From Sergeia podlipaevii (taxonomy: Eukaryota > Euglenozoa > Kinetoplastea > Trypanosomatida > Trypanosomatidae), in NCBI GenBank assembly GCA_030849805.1, contig JASANZ010001922.1, positions 1-24,691 of the forward strand: a stretch of DNA of 24,691 nucleotides. The letters run 5' to 3'. The notes beneath the pieces were generated by a model. The model was not told the origin of the DNA and ran no database searches. It saw nothing but the letters and a program-made list of their open reading frames with translations. Positions 1 through 8,156 of this stretch are shown in pieces; the stretch's first letter is position 1; the number at the start of each line of letters is the position of its first letter. Made by a program: the position numbers and the translations under genes.

Positions 1-65
1 GAGAGAGATAGCTTACTTGGAGTGGAGGCAATAACAAGAAAGAAGACAAGACGTAATATATAAAC

Positions 66-107
66 ATATATATATATAGAGAGAGAGAGAGAAAGAGAGA
101 GAGGGGG
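66..107. repeat. TA/GA microsatellite
   Basis: A run of TA dinucleotides passes directly into GA dinucleotides with one interruption and ends in a short G-run. It lies in a non-coding spacer. Confidence 0.85.
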
Positions 108-561
108 ACATATATTTTGTTGATAAGATAATAGCGACTTTTTTTTGTTGTTGTAGTTGATTTCGACACTCAACTAAAAGTACTTTGGAATGGGTTAAAT
201 GTGTTTCTGTGGTGTTTTACGATGTTTCTTTGATACGCACCCTACGGAGCTGTAAGGTATAGATATTCTTGTTTGTACGTGATGCTTGTTGTGGTGTTTC
301 ATGAGTTATGAAAGTAGCGCTAGTCGTCATAGTGAATATATATAATGTATTTCATGATATGGTTCTTGTTTGATCAATTATTTATAAAGTATATATGTTA
401 TTCTCTCTTTTGAAGCATTTTATGTTTTTTATTTTTTTTTGACCCTGGGGTTGTCCGCCGTGGATTGCGTATGATTGTTGCCTCCATCGCTTTTTTTCTC
501 TTGCTTGGAAGTTGTAAGTACCACTCTGTACGAGTGTGTATGTGGGTTGTTGTGGTGGTAG

Positions 562-593
562 CCATTTTCTTTTTGCAAACAAAAAGAAAATGG
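562..593. repeat. Perfect 14-bp inverted repeat with 4-nt loop
   Basis: The left arm (562-575, CCATTTTCTTTTTG) and the right arm (580-593, CAAAAAGAAAATGG) are exact reverse complements around the four bases 576-579. On the minus-strand transcript it would form a stem-loop about 240-270 bases past the stop codon of the nucleoside-hydrolase-like gene. It could be a 3' UTR element. It is not a bacterial-type terminator, given the eukaryotic setting. The arms are mostly A/T-rich, which raises the chance of coincidence, but mixed bases at both ends pair perfectly. Confidence 0.75.
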
Positions 594-734
594 GTTAAGT
601 AACGGCAGAAGAAAAAAAAAAAGAAGAAGTATTACAAAAAATGAAAATAGAAACCGGTGCTTATCATATGACGTCAATATTTTCTATTACTGAGTGTAAC
701 CTCGTCCTTAATACCGATTGTCTCACGATGGTGC

Positions 735-760
735 TGTGTGTGTGTGTGTGTGTGTGTGTG
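735..760. repeat. TG dinucleotide microsatellite (13 units)
   Basis: An uninterrupted TG repeat lies about 70 bases past the stop of the nucleoside-hydrolase-like gene, within its likely 3' UTR, and reads CA in the transcript. Confidence 0.9.
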
Positions 761-829
761 TTTGTCGGTGTGTGTGATTACTGGTTTCAAGCCGCTGCTC
801 AGAACGGTGTGTACACATCACATGATACC

Positions 830-2092
830 TCAGTGTTCTCTCAACATTGTCAGCCACAACTTCCAGAATTCCGCAACGAGAGAGGTGTTGTCTAGGGGTA
901 AAGATGCAGGGTTGGCACAGACAATAATTTCTGGCGACGCAGAAGGTGCTTGTGATCTGCCTTGAATCCCTTCTTCAGCATCGAGATCAATCACATAGTA
1001 GCCTGGAGCAGTCACATTATTGCCCGTAGTAGGCAACAATTCTTGGAGATCCGTGAGAGTTGGGTATGCATTCGTGAACGTCACTCGCGAAACTGGAGCG
1101 CAGTAGGCCTGGCACATGTCACGCATAGCTGTGTGCGTTGTACACAACGCCACCATTGAACTCGCTGGTGCGTACTCGCTATAATAGACACGCTCATCAG
1201 GGAAAGTACGTGTCATATGCTCCTTCTTCTTTCTCCATGCCTGAATCCACCAACGGACCACACTCACAGTGCTTTCCTCTTCTTCAATGGCTTGTAGCTG
1301 ATCCCAGTGCTGACGAGTGAATAGTGGCGCTGTGTCGTACAGTTGCGGTGTGTACAAGTAAACAGTGGCACCAGAAGAGAGAACCCTCTGCATTGCACTT
1401 GGATCTACCGAGGCAGTGTAGCCTTTTTCAAATATATGAACATCCATCATGTCCAGTACGCGTGACAGGTCGCCTTGCGTTTTGAGTGTAGAGAACAACC
1501 CTGCAAGGCTTGTTGCCGAAGACAGCATTATGTAAGTCAGCCGCTCCCCTTCCGGGATATCATTGAGAAGATGTACGAAGGAGGCGGGCATATCATGTGC
1601 AACAGCACACGAACCATCAGAGATGTTCAGTGGTAAAGAGTAGGAGGCCTGAAAAGCAGTCGCGACATCCGCCTTAGAGTAGGGCATTCCACGTGCTGCT
1701 GCGTCACGCGGTGTAGATGGAAACCCTTGGCTGATGCCGCAGCTACCATGCGACCACAGTGGGTTATGCGCATCCACGCTTGATACCATTACGCCAATGT
1801 CAATAATAAATTTTGGCGTCTGCGTGAGGCGAGCAAAACCACATAACAGGTTAAGTGTAGATGCAGCGTATCCCCAATGCCCACCTCCTATGGTGATCAT
1901 CCGTAGTTGCTTTGACATAACTGGATCTTGAATAATGGTAGAGAGGGCCGCGAAGTCTTCCACGGTGCCCTCAATGTCCACGATAATATGCTGCTTGACA
2001 AGATCAACACTCCCGCCACCACAACTTAGACAAACAACGACCACTATGGCAATGCATGCCCAGTAGTGACGACAGAGTCTAACAGATCGCAT
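830..2092 (-). CDS. Secreted nucleoside-hydrolase-like protein, active site degraded
   Basis: The protein has 420 residues from the ATG at 2092. An in-frame TAG lies just upstream at 2104-2102 and no earlier ATG exists, so this start is firm. Residues 10-24 form a hydrophobic signal peptide or anchor. The mature part resembles the inosine-uridine nucleoside hydrolase fold: a strand plus acidic loop at 36-50 (HIIVDIEGTVEDFAAL), a central strand-helix unit near 186-203, and a strand-DP-helix unit near 217-245. Active members cleave the N-glycosidic bond of nucleosides for purine salvage, using an Asp-rich calcium site. Aligned by eye to the Crithidia enzyme, only the last Asp of the DxDPGxDD loop stays (D46). 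The others read Glu, the Glu-x-Asn ribose contact is gone, and the late His-Asp pair reads Tyr-Ala (307-308). This suggests a non-catalytic, perhaps binding, paralogue. The family call is moderately sure; loss of activity is inference. Confidence 0.72.
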   Translation of the reverse strand: MRSVRLCRHYWACIAIVVVVCLSCGGGSVDLVKQHIIVDIEGTVEDFAALSTIIQDPVMSKQLRMITIGGGHWGYAASTLNLLCGFARLTQTPKFIIDIGVMVSSVDAHNPLWSHGSCGISQGFPSTPRDAAARGMPYSKADVATAFQASYSLPLNISDGSCAVAHDMPASFVHLLNDIPEGERLTYIMLSSATSLAGLFSTLKTQGDLSRVLDMMDVHIFEKGYTASVDPSAMQRVLSSGATVYLYTPQLYDTAPLFTRQHWDQLQAIEEEESTVSVVRWWIQAWRKKKEHMTRTFPDERVYYSEYAPASSMVALCTTHTAMRDMCQAYCAPVSRVTFTNAYPTLTDLQELLPTTGNNVTAPGYYVIDLDAEEGIQGRSQAPSASPEIIVCANPASLPLDNTSLVAEFWKLWLTMLREH

Positions 2093-2731
2093 ATCCACCC
2101 ACTAGAAATTTCTTTTTTTTTTTCTCTCTCTGTTTTGTAGTGTATATTTTTGCTCTTCACCACCCCCACCACCGCCACTAAATTGAAATATGACAACACT
2201 AAGTTTGAAGAAAAAAAAAATTACAACAAAAAATTGAATTTTAAAAACAAAGGGAAGATATGTAGTATGAAGGAAATATAAAACCTAAATAAGGCATATA
2301 ACCCGCAAAGCTGTAGAAAGAACTAGTCATTTAAAAAAAAAAAAAAGAGAGAGAAAAGGGGACAAACAGAGAGAGTGGACATGCCAAGAGAAATGTATCA
2401 CCATCATCTGAGAGAAGTAAACAGGGATAGCAGTCACGCATTCATACATTCATTATTCAATACAAGTATTGAATTAAATATATATATTCCTCTCGTCCAT
2501 GAACGTCTCTATAATGGTGCGGCGTCTGTGTATCTATATAGGCAAAGGAGAAAAAAAAAAAGAAAAAAAAAGAAAAAAGTTAATCTTCCTTTTCTCCTCC
2601 TCCTCTTCTGTGAGCCCCGAGACTGTTTCGGCTCTGCATTTCCTTTCCTCTTTCAACAACTACAAACACAAGTATGGATTTCAACTTTCGTGTATTTTGT
2701 TGTGACTGCTTTCTTTTCCTCTGGATGCAAT
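2093..2731. other. Spacer between the nucleoside-hydrolase-like gene and the 682-residue protein gene
   Basis: No gene is seen. The spacer holds the likely 5' UTR and splice signal of the gene at 2092, then A-rich runs (2211-2220, 2333-2345, 2549-2577) that read as T-runs in the transcript. A plus-strand open frame covering 2375-2845 is low in complexity, runs against the cluster direction and overlaps the end of the neighbouring gene, so it is not called. Confidence 0.6.
2199..2222 (-). promoter_or_regulatory. Predicted trans-splice acceptor for the nucleoside-hydrolase-like gene
   Basis: On the minus strand a T-rich tract (complement of 2206-2222) is followed by the first AG at the complement of 2199-2200. 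This would give a 5' UTR of about 106 bases (2198-2093) with no upstream ATG. Placement rests on the pyrimidine tract/AG rule only. Confidence 0.5.
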
Positions 2732-4780
2732 TTACTCCCCAGTAGCATCGCCTTCAATACCCTCGACCTCATCGTTGTTGTCATTGTCGAAGACAGTCAT
2801 TACTCGCAGAACCTGTGTGTACCATTGAAACCCAGCACCCCATGAGGCCGGGCATACACCGTCATCACACACCATTTCGCCCTTGCGCTCCATCTGTATC
2901 TCAAACCCATTGAGCCGACGTGTCTTCAAAGGCCTCTCACCATTCCTCACTAAGTCTTTAGACATCGCGCGTCCGGTAGAACAATACCCTGTACTCAAGC
3001 CGTCACTATCGCTCCTGCCACACTTCGACTTGTGCTCGTCTCTGCTTGGCCGTTGATACCGCAGTGCGGTTAACATGAACTCGCACTCCAGTTCCACCTC
3101 ATCCCCGTCCTCATCCACATCATACAGACCCAAGCGTCGCCTCTCTTCGTCTATGATCCACTCGCTGCAGCTCAAGCGACTAAAGCCCTGCCACGTCTGG
3201 GAACTCGGCGCTCGCAGCAGCGTAGAGGCACCCGAGTGATACACGCTGCGCACAAAGGTGAGGGCCCCTAAGCCCGCAACGGCAGCAGCAGCGGCAGTAG
3301 TAGTAGTAGTAGTAGTAGTGACGAGAGGCGCCCTAGTCCCCATCGTTCTGGCAGAAGATAAAAAAAAAGAAGATGGAGCAGCAGCAGCAGCAGCAGGAGC
3401 ACCTGCACCCACAGTCGTGTTGGACCGCTGCTGAAACGAGCCAACGCCGCCGCCGGTGCTGCCGCTTTTGTTGCTGCTTGCGTGCGGGAAGCAAATCTCA
3501 AACGATCGCAAATCCACGTCCTCGCAGTTCACTACAAGAAACTGCACCAGCTGGCTAATAAAGAAAGGGTGAGCTACGGTGTAACAGGGTTCTATCAATT
3601 TCCACGTGTATCGCCGCCCAACACACTGCAAAGACTTTGTGTCTCCTTGCGTCCTTTCCATAAGCGCCGCATCATCTGTGAGCCTCAGCACGGGCGTGTG
3701 TGTCACGCAATGTAGGAAAGGAAGAGAGGACAGCACACTTACGTGAAACCCGGAGAGAGCAGAGGGGGCAAATTGAGGGTCATGAGTACCCGCAGAAGTG
3801 TTGATAAGCGGAAGATTGACAAGAGCATCCCACGCCGCCCACACTGGATTGACTTCACCTGTTTGCAACGAGACAGGCTCAGACACGCATGCAGCACCCG
3901 CCAGCCATACGAGCTCCACACTGCCACCTCCGCACTGGGTACACTGCGCGCTGAGGTGTCTCTGTGTAATACGTGAAGAGCAGCTCACATAAAGCACAAG
4001 ACGCCCTCGCTCCACGCAGAGTAGCGCACAGAGGTCCCTCCAAGTAGGGTGCCCACTAATGCGAAGATACACCGTATGATGCGTAGAAATGCTGTGGTCT
4101 GAAGTGTGAGAATACAAAGAACGGAGAGAAAGCATAGCAGAAAATGTACTTGCGAGAGCTTCCAAGTATATGCTGTAAAGGAGACGCGAAACAGGCTTGC
4201 TCTTGAGTGCTGCTGCTGTGGAAACTTGGTGACGGCCAGCGAGCGCTGCGTCCTCGCTCGCATCGGCAGTGCTCAGATAATAAAAGCGTGCGCATTGTTG
4301 TGTGAGACCTGAGAGCTCACTCTGAAGCCACAAAATTGAAGATTCGCCTTGAAGCAGCTGGTTCCTGCCTCTTTTATGGTGAAGCACACTAGTGCCGCCG
4401 TGATTGCGAGAAACGGGGGGCCTCGCGTACACGTCTACCCGTAACTCTAGCGCTTTTGCAACTGCATAATACGGAACTGAAGGAAAACATCGCCAATGCC
4501 CTTCCTCCCTATGCACCTCATCTTCCATAGTTTGTTCTTGCAGTTGATCACCCTGTCCTAGCCGCGAAGGAACACTCCGAGTGCCTTGAGGTAGTGCATT
4601 GCTAGAAGAAGAAGAAACTAGGGCGCTGTGACTTGTGGTGCCGTGTGAAACGGTAGGCTGCGCATGGGTGTTGGCCGTTTTCAGTACCGCCCTATCTTCA
4701 TTCTCGGTAGCAGAAAGAAGAGTGTCCTTGCTATGTTGGCCGCGACGAAACACAGCTTTACTACCAGAAAATATATTCAT
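2732..4780 (-). CDS. Hypothetical protein, 682 residues
   Basis: I do not recognise this protein. It starts at an ATG at 4780 and ends with TAA. The first 95 residues are Ser/Thr/Gln-rich and look disordered. Residues 97-430 look folded, with mixed hydrophobic strands and helices, many Cys and His, and a segment at 236-300 (YLRISGHPTWRDLCALLC onward) that suggests alternating strands. Residues 435-510 are low complexity, with an Ala run near 463-468, eight Thr at 488-495 and five Ala at 496-500. The Thr run comes from the trinucleotide repeat at 3296-3319. Residues 520-682 are more ordered again and end in an acidic Asp/Asn/Glu tail. There is no signal peptide or convincing membrane segment. 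Its coding nature is supported by length, strand and a splice signal upstream. It is probably a fast-evolving kinetoplastid protein of unknown role. Confidence 0.7.
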   Translation of the reverse strand: MNIFSGSKAVFRRGQHSKDTLLSATENEDRAVLKTANTHAQPTVSHGTTSHSALVSSSSSNALPQGTRSVPSRLGQGDQLQEQTMEDEVHREEGHWRCFPSVPYYAVAKALELRVDVYARPPVSRNHGGTSVLHHKRGRNQLLQGESSILWLQSELSGLTQQCARFYYLSTADASEDAALAGRHQVSTAAALKSKPVSRLLYSIYLEALASTFSAMLSLRSLYSHTSDHSISTHHTVYLRISGHPTWRDLCALLCVERGRLVLYVSCSSRITQRHLSAQCTQCGGGSVELVWLAGAACVSEPVSLQTGEVNPVWAAWDALVNLPLINTSAGTHDPQFAPSALSGFHVSVLSSLPFLHCVTHTPVLRLTDDAALMERTQGDTKSLQCVGRRYTWKLIEPCYTVAHPFFISQLVQFLVVNCEDVDLRSFEICFPHASSNKSGSTGGGVGSFQQRSNTTVGAGAPAAAAAAPSSFFLSSARTMGTRAPLVTTTTTTTTAAAAAVAGLGALTFVRSVYHSGASTLLRAPSSQTWQGFSRLSCSEWIIDEERRRLGLYDVDEDGDEVELECEFMLTALRYQRPSRDEHKSKCGRSDSDGLSTGYCSTGRAMSKDLVRNGERPLKTRRLNGFEIQMERKGEMVCDDGVCPASWGAGFQWYTQVLRVMTVFDNDNNDEVEGIEGDATGE
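3296..3319. repeat. In-frame trinucleotide repeat coding poly-Thr
   Basis: An AGT-type trinucleotide repeat lies inside the 682-residue gene and encodes eight consecutive Thr on the minus strand. It sits beside GCA-type units that encode Ala runs. It is likely to vary in length between strains. Confidence 0.8.
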
Positions 4781-5401
4781 AGACTTCTTTTCGAATCTAT
4801 AAGGTCATTCAAAAAATATATATATAAATGATGCCGTATAAAAATGTAAGGAAAAAAAAAGGGGGCAGCAAAGAAAAGCACTGCGGAAGCAATGTTTCTT
4901 TTTTCTTTTTTTGAAAAGAAAGTCTACGGCAAAAGTAGTGCACAAACATTTTAGAAAGAAAAGACAGCAAAAGTATATATAAGAAAGAGATAGAAAGTAT
5001 GATGCACAGATGTATTATGGTAGTATTTTCTTTCTTTTTTTTTTTTAGATTCTCAAAGAGCACTTGCCTTTACCATTTCATAGGTATTTAAAGCAACTGT
5101 TCATATAAAAAAAAATGCATTTTTCTTGTTGTAAAGCACCTTCTATATGTATAGCTGAGGAGATATATATCAAAGAAGGAAAAAAAGAAAATGAAAGCTC
5201 TAAAAAAAAATAGTAAAGGAGGGTAAAGCAGCACGCAAGAAGAGTTTCATCATATTCATTCACTACTTCATCTCCACCTCCCACTCCTTCTTCTATCGCG
5301 CACACTTTGGAGACACGTGTGTGCGTATTCGGGAAACATACACGAAAAAAAAGGTGAACACCCTCTCAGCTGGCACCTTGGTGCCTGCTCACATTCATTC
5401 G
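4781..5401. other. Spacer between the 682-residue protein and CEP120-like genes
   Basis: No gene is seen. The spacer is dominated by A/T runs and short TA repeats (4818-4828, 4974-4981). Two minus-strand open frames here (5063-4809, 5305-5078) are Phe/Leu/Lys-rich products of homopolymers and are not called. Confidence 0.6.
4797..4862 (-). promoter_or_regulatory. Predicted trans-splice acceptor for the 682-residue protein gene
   Basis: A C/T-rich tract on the minus strand (complement of about 4849-4865) is followed, with no AG between, by an AG at the complement of 4797-4798. The resulting 5' UTR would be about 16 bases. Confidence 0.4.
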
Positions 5402-6739
5402 TCACGCTGCAGCTAAGGCTAGCTGGCTTTCAAGCTGTCTGATACGTGAATCCAGTCTCCGCACCACGACATCTTCATCCCGCAGCGCACCACCACTCGC
5501 CGTCACCAACATCACACGCTCCCCTTTCAACCTCTCCACCTCCGCAGCAGTCTCTAAAACTACACTGTTGCGCGTCCTGAGAGTACCCACCGAAGCAGGG
5601 ACAGCAGTGGCAGTGACCTTCGAAACGCCATCTGCAGAACCTGCTTCTCCATCCCTCTTGTGGCCCTCACAGTGAGAGCAACCGCAGCAGCCACAGCAGC
5701 GCTGGTGAGTGCAGTGCCCTCGTGTCGCTTGAAGCGCACCTCCGTTCTGCTTCAGCTGTTCCTGACTCCGCGCGACAGCTGCAGCGAGACGCCGATTCTG
5801 CCCCTCCAGTTCAGAACACCGCCTCTGCATCTGCTGAAGCTGCGTCTCATACCTGCACTCCAGCTGAGTACGCTGCATCCGTAACTCCTCTGCATGTTGC
5901 TGCTGCTGCTGCTGCTGCTGACGGCTCATCAACAGTTCTGTTAGGACAGTCCCCTGTGCCGCCCCGCCTACTGTGCCTGCGCTAACATTGCCATCTATTG
6001 GGCCGGCCACGCGCTCTGCGCGTACACGGCCAAGTTCTGCGTAGAGCGCCATGTACTCTTCTTGAGCTTGCTTCTGGCGCTCCTCAGCACGCCGCGTCTG
6101 CGCCTCCGCAGCCGTTACTCGCTCCTGCATAAGCCGAACTTTGTGATTTACCTCCTCCGCTGCTCGACGAACATTTGTTCTAACCTCTTCCTCTACGCGT
6201 CGTTGTGCGTCGAGAAGCTGCAGTCTAGCTCGTCTCAAGTCACGTTCCATCTCCGTAAGTCGCTGTTGTTGCTGCTGCTGTTGCTTCTCCGCAGCGTGAA
6301 GTTGCTCCTCCCTGGCGGCAAGCGCGGCAGCCTTGGAGGTGGTTGCCGTCTGCGCAGCGCGCTGCCGAGTTTTTATAGACCGTGCAAGCTCCGCGAGAGC
6401 CCGCTGGCGCTGAGACGCAAGCTGTACACGAAAACGGTCCGCCTGAATGGCCTTCCACAGCTCCACATCCCACGCGGCTCTGTATTCAGTGGTATCGCGG
6501 ATGCTATCCAGGGTATCACTCTCACGCTGAATTGGAGGAGGAGGAGCAGCAGCAGCGGCGGTACCTTCTGCTGCTGCAGAAGTCATATTCACCGCAGCAG
6601 AAACTGCAAGAGTAGATGGAATCGCCGTTGGTTTCTTGTTGATTGGGGTGCTGCTACTGTGACTAGTGCTGCTGCTAGTACTATGCGTGTCCATAGATAC
6701 CCGTTGAGGGTTCTTGAAAGGCTCCTGGATACTAGACAT
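5402..6739 (-). CDS. CEP120-like coiled-coil protein (basal-body candidate)
   Basis: The protein has 445 residues, ATG at 6739, stop TGA. Residues 1-80 are Ser/Thr/Ala-rich and disordered. From about 91 a long charged coiled coil begins with DVELWKAIQADRFRVQLASQ, which by eye matches the start of the coiled-coil half of animal CEP120 (ELEMWK..QE..F..QLKQKE). The last 40 residues, from LKGER at 404 to LDSRIRQLE near 430-436, match the CEP120 C-terminus (EERD.LM.TG.Y...D..I.ELDRQI). CEP120 works in centriole assembly and elongation, so a basal-body role is inferred. Animal CEP120 is about twice as long and carries N-terminal C2 domains, which are absent here. Gln runs lie at 153-159 and 274-281, and a dense Cys/His cluster at 342-360. 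The comparison is from memory of the family; a generic coiled-coil protein is the alternative. Confidence 0.6.
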   Translation of the reverse strand: MSSIQEPFKNPQRVSMDTHSTSSSTSHSSSTPINKKPTAIPSTLAVSAAVNMTSAAAEGTAAAAAPPPPIQRESDTLDSIRDTTEYRAAWDVELWKAIQADRFRVQLASQRQRALAELARSIKTRQRAAQTATTSKAAALAAREEQLHAAEKQQQQQQQRLTEMERDLRRARLQLLDAQRRVEEEVRTNVRRAAEEVNHKVRLMQERVTAAEAQTRRAEERQKQAQEEYMALYAELGRVRAERVAGPIDGNVSAGTVGGAAQGTVLTELLMSRQQQQQQQQHAEELRMQRTQLECRYETQLQQMQRRCSELEGQNRRLAAAVARSQEQLKQNGGALQATRGHCTHQRCCGCCGCSHCEGHKRDGEAGSADGVSKVTATAVPASVGTLRTRNSVVLETAAEVERLKGERVMLVTASGGALRDEDVVVRRLDSRIRQLESQLALAAA

Positions 6740-6752
6740 TTTAGCCTAATCT

Positions 6753-6785
6753 CTGAATATTATTAAATAAATCAGAAAAAAAAAC
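6753..6785 (-). promoter_or_regulatory. Predicted trans-splice acceptor for the CEP120-like gene
   Basis: On the minus strand a T-run (complement of 6774-6785) is followed by an AG at the complement of 6753-6754, leaving a 5' UTR of about 13 bases. A second pyrimidine tract lies further upstream (complement of about 6810-6822). Confidence 0.45.
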
Positions 6786-6857
6786 CTATACAATTCTTAA
6801 AATACAGCAAAAAGAAAAAAGACGATACCACAATAAAGAAATATAAGTCCCTCGTTA

Positions 6858-6867
6858 ATGTGTGTCT

Positions 6868-6901
<34 letters not shown>

Positions 6902-6902
6902 A
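6858..6902. repeat. GT microsatellite
   Basis: GT units with two early interruptions, then an uninterrupted run at 6874-6901. It lies about 120 bases upstream of the CEP120-like start on the transcript. Confidence 0.9.
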
Positions 6903-7679
6903 ACTTTCCCCTCTATATTTACAAATATGTATTATTGTTTTGATAGTAGTCAGATATACCCTCGTCTGTGATGCAAGTGCCGTGTATATATGAAAATAAT
7001 TAAATAAAAAAAAACTCAAAAGAAAAAAAAAGTAAACACGCACACAGACGTCAAATTGGCTATTACAAGAAAAAAAAAAAAAAAGATGTGAGAGGTACTC
7101 TACTCGTTGAATAAACGTAACGTGCCGCTCAAGAAGAACAATGTATAAATGTCTATACAAATAACAAAGAAAAAATAATCATACAGCTAAAATTTATGCG
7201 CGACTAACAGAAAGATATACGAAGCGCAAAAGAAAAAAAAAAAAATAGAATGGTTATGCAAAAGTGTCAGGAAAAAGATGAAAAGATGAGAGAGGAGGAG
7301 AATGTAAGAAAAGTAAGAGATAAAGTACAAAGCGTGTATATACACTTATATTTTAAAAAAAAAAAAGACATCCCATGTTGAACAGCGCACACCATCACCA
7401 TTCTTATTGAAATGCTCAGATGTAAGTATTGTACCACGGCTCACATCGAGTCGTATCTGCGTGTATGCACATGCAACGACAACAACATTGTATCATAAAT
7501 CGATAATTATATGTATAGCACAGATAACAATAACAAAAAGAAAAAAGAATTGAGAATTAAGAAGAAGGAGAAGAAAAACACAAATAAAAAAGAAAAAGAG
7601 ATACATGACTATCTCCAATATAAAATGATGCAAAGGGTAGCGCTGAGCTACCATCATGATGATGAATCACATTAGAGGT

Positions 7680-7732
7680 ACACACACACACACAACAAAA
7701 ATAAATAAATAATAATAATAATAATAATAATA
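7680..7732. repeat. CA and AAT simple repeats
   Basis: A CA run (7680-7694) is followed by AAAT and then AAT units up to 7732, in a non-coding spacer. Confidence 0.85.
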
Positions 7733-8156
7733 AGGGGGGAACAAAAGTGTTGCCGAATTTGTTTATTTTTTCTTGCGTTTGTTGTTGTTGTTGTTGCTTT
7801 ATTCCTCTCTCTCTCTCTCTTCCTCAACTATTTTCTTCATTTTCTTCTCTTATTATTATTTTTTTCTTTCTTGTTCCTCGCATCTTCATGTCCTCCTCCT
7901 CCACTAGGAGGCTGCCCAATATTTATTCCTTAAAGCACCATCACTGCATGCCATCGCACCTCATGCCACCTATTCACAAGTCAAGCGATAGTACACTAAC
8001 GTGCTGCGCACACAAAGAGTAAAATCTCTTCTCATACCATAATCGCTCTTGTACCTATTCGAGATATTTTTTTCTTGGCGGTTAGTTGTTTCCTGTATCA
8101 TTCAACTTTGTCTCTACACGTAGCATTGCCCATTTTTTTTCTTCCTTCCTTAACTG

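Larger units (their letters stand above)
1..829. other. Spacer downstream of the nucleoside-hydrolase-like gene
   Basis: I see no convincing gene here. Open frames are short, low in complexity and largely made by homopolymers and a TG repeat. The stretch includes the 3' UTR of the minus-strand gene ending at 830. It holds a TA/GA repeat (66-107), a perfect hairpin (562-593), an A-run near 611-622 and a TG repeat (735-760). The A-rich stretch around 607-650 reads as a pyrimidine tract on the minus strand, so a splice acceptor for a next gene beyond the left edge is possible, but no such gene is visible in the window. Confidence 0.6.
6740..8156. other. 1.4-kb spacer between CEP120-like and EMC2 genes
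   Basis: No gene is seen. It holds a GT-rich repeat (6858-6902), many A-runs (for example 7070-7084, 7231-7245, 7354-7367), a small perfect 6-bp hairpin (7636-7641 with 7647-7652), a short palindrome CATCATGATG just after it, CA and AAT repeats (7680-7732), and a pyrimidine-rich stretch at about 7790-7880. The left end includes the CEP120-like splice signal. The right end is the likely EMC2 3' UTR. Open frames of 90-101 codons here are low in complexity and are not called. Confidence 0.6.

Noticed and set aside
735..760. TG repeat as a possible telomere-like or recombination signal
   Set aside because: Simple TG repeats recur in at least five spacers of the window, so this one is ordinary.
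2375..2845. Plus-strand open frame of 156 codons
   Set aside because: Its middle is encoded by A-runs (poly-Lys), its end overlaps the 682-residue gene antisense, and its direction is opposite to all others.
6062..6766. Plus-strand open frame of 234 codons antisense to the CEP120-like gene
   Set aside because: It is Leu/Arg/Ser-rich as expected from the reverse of a Gln/Arg/Ala-rich coiled coil, and the minus-strand frame has family matches and a splice signal.
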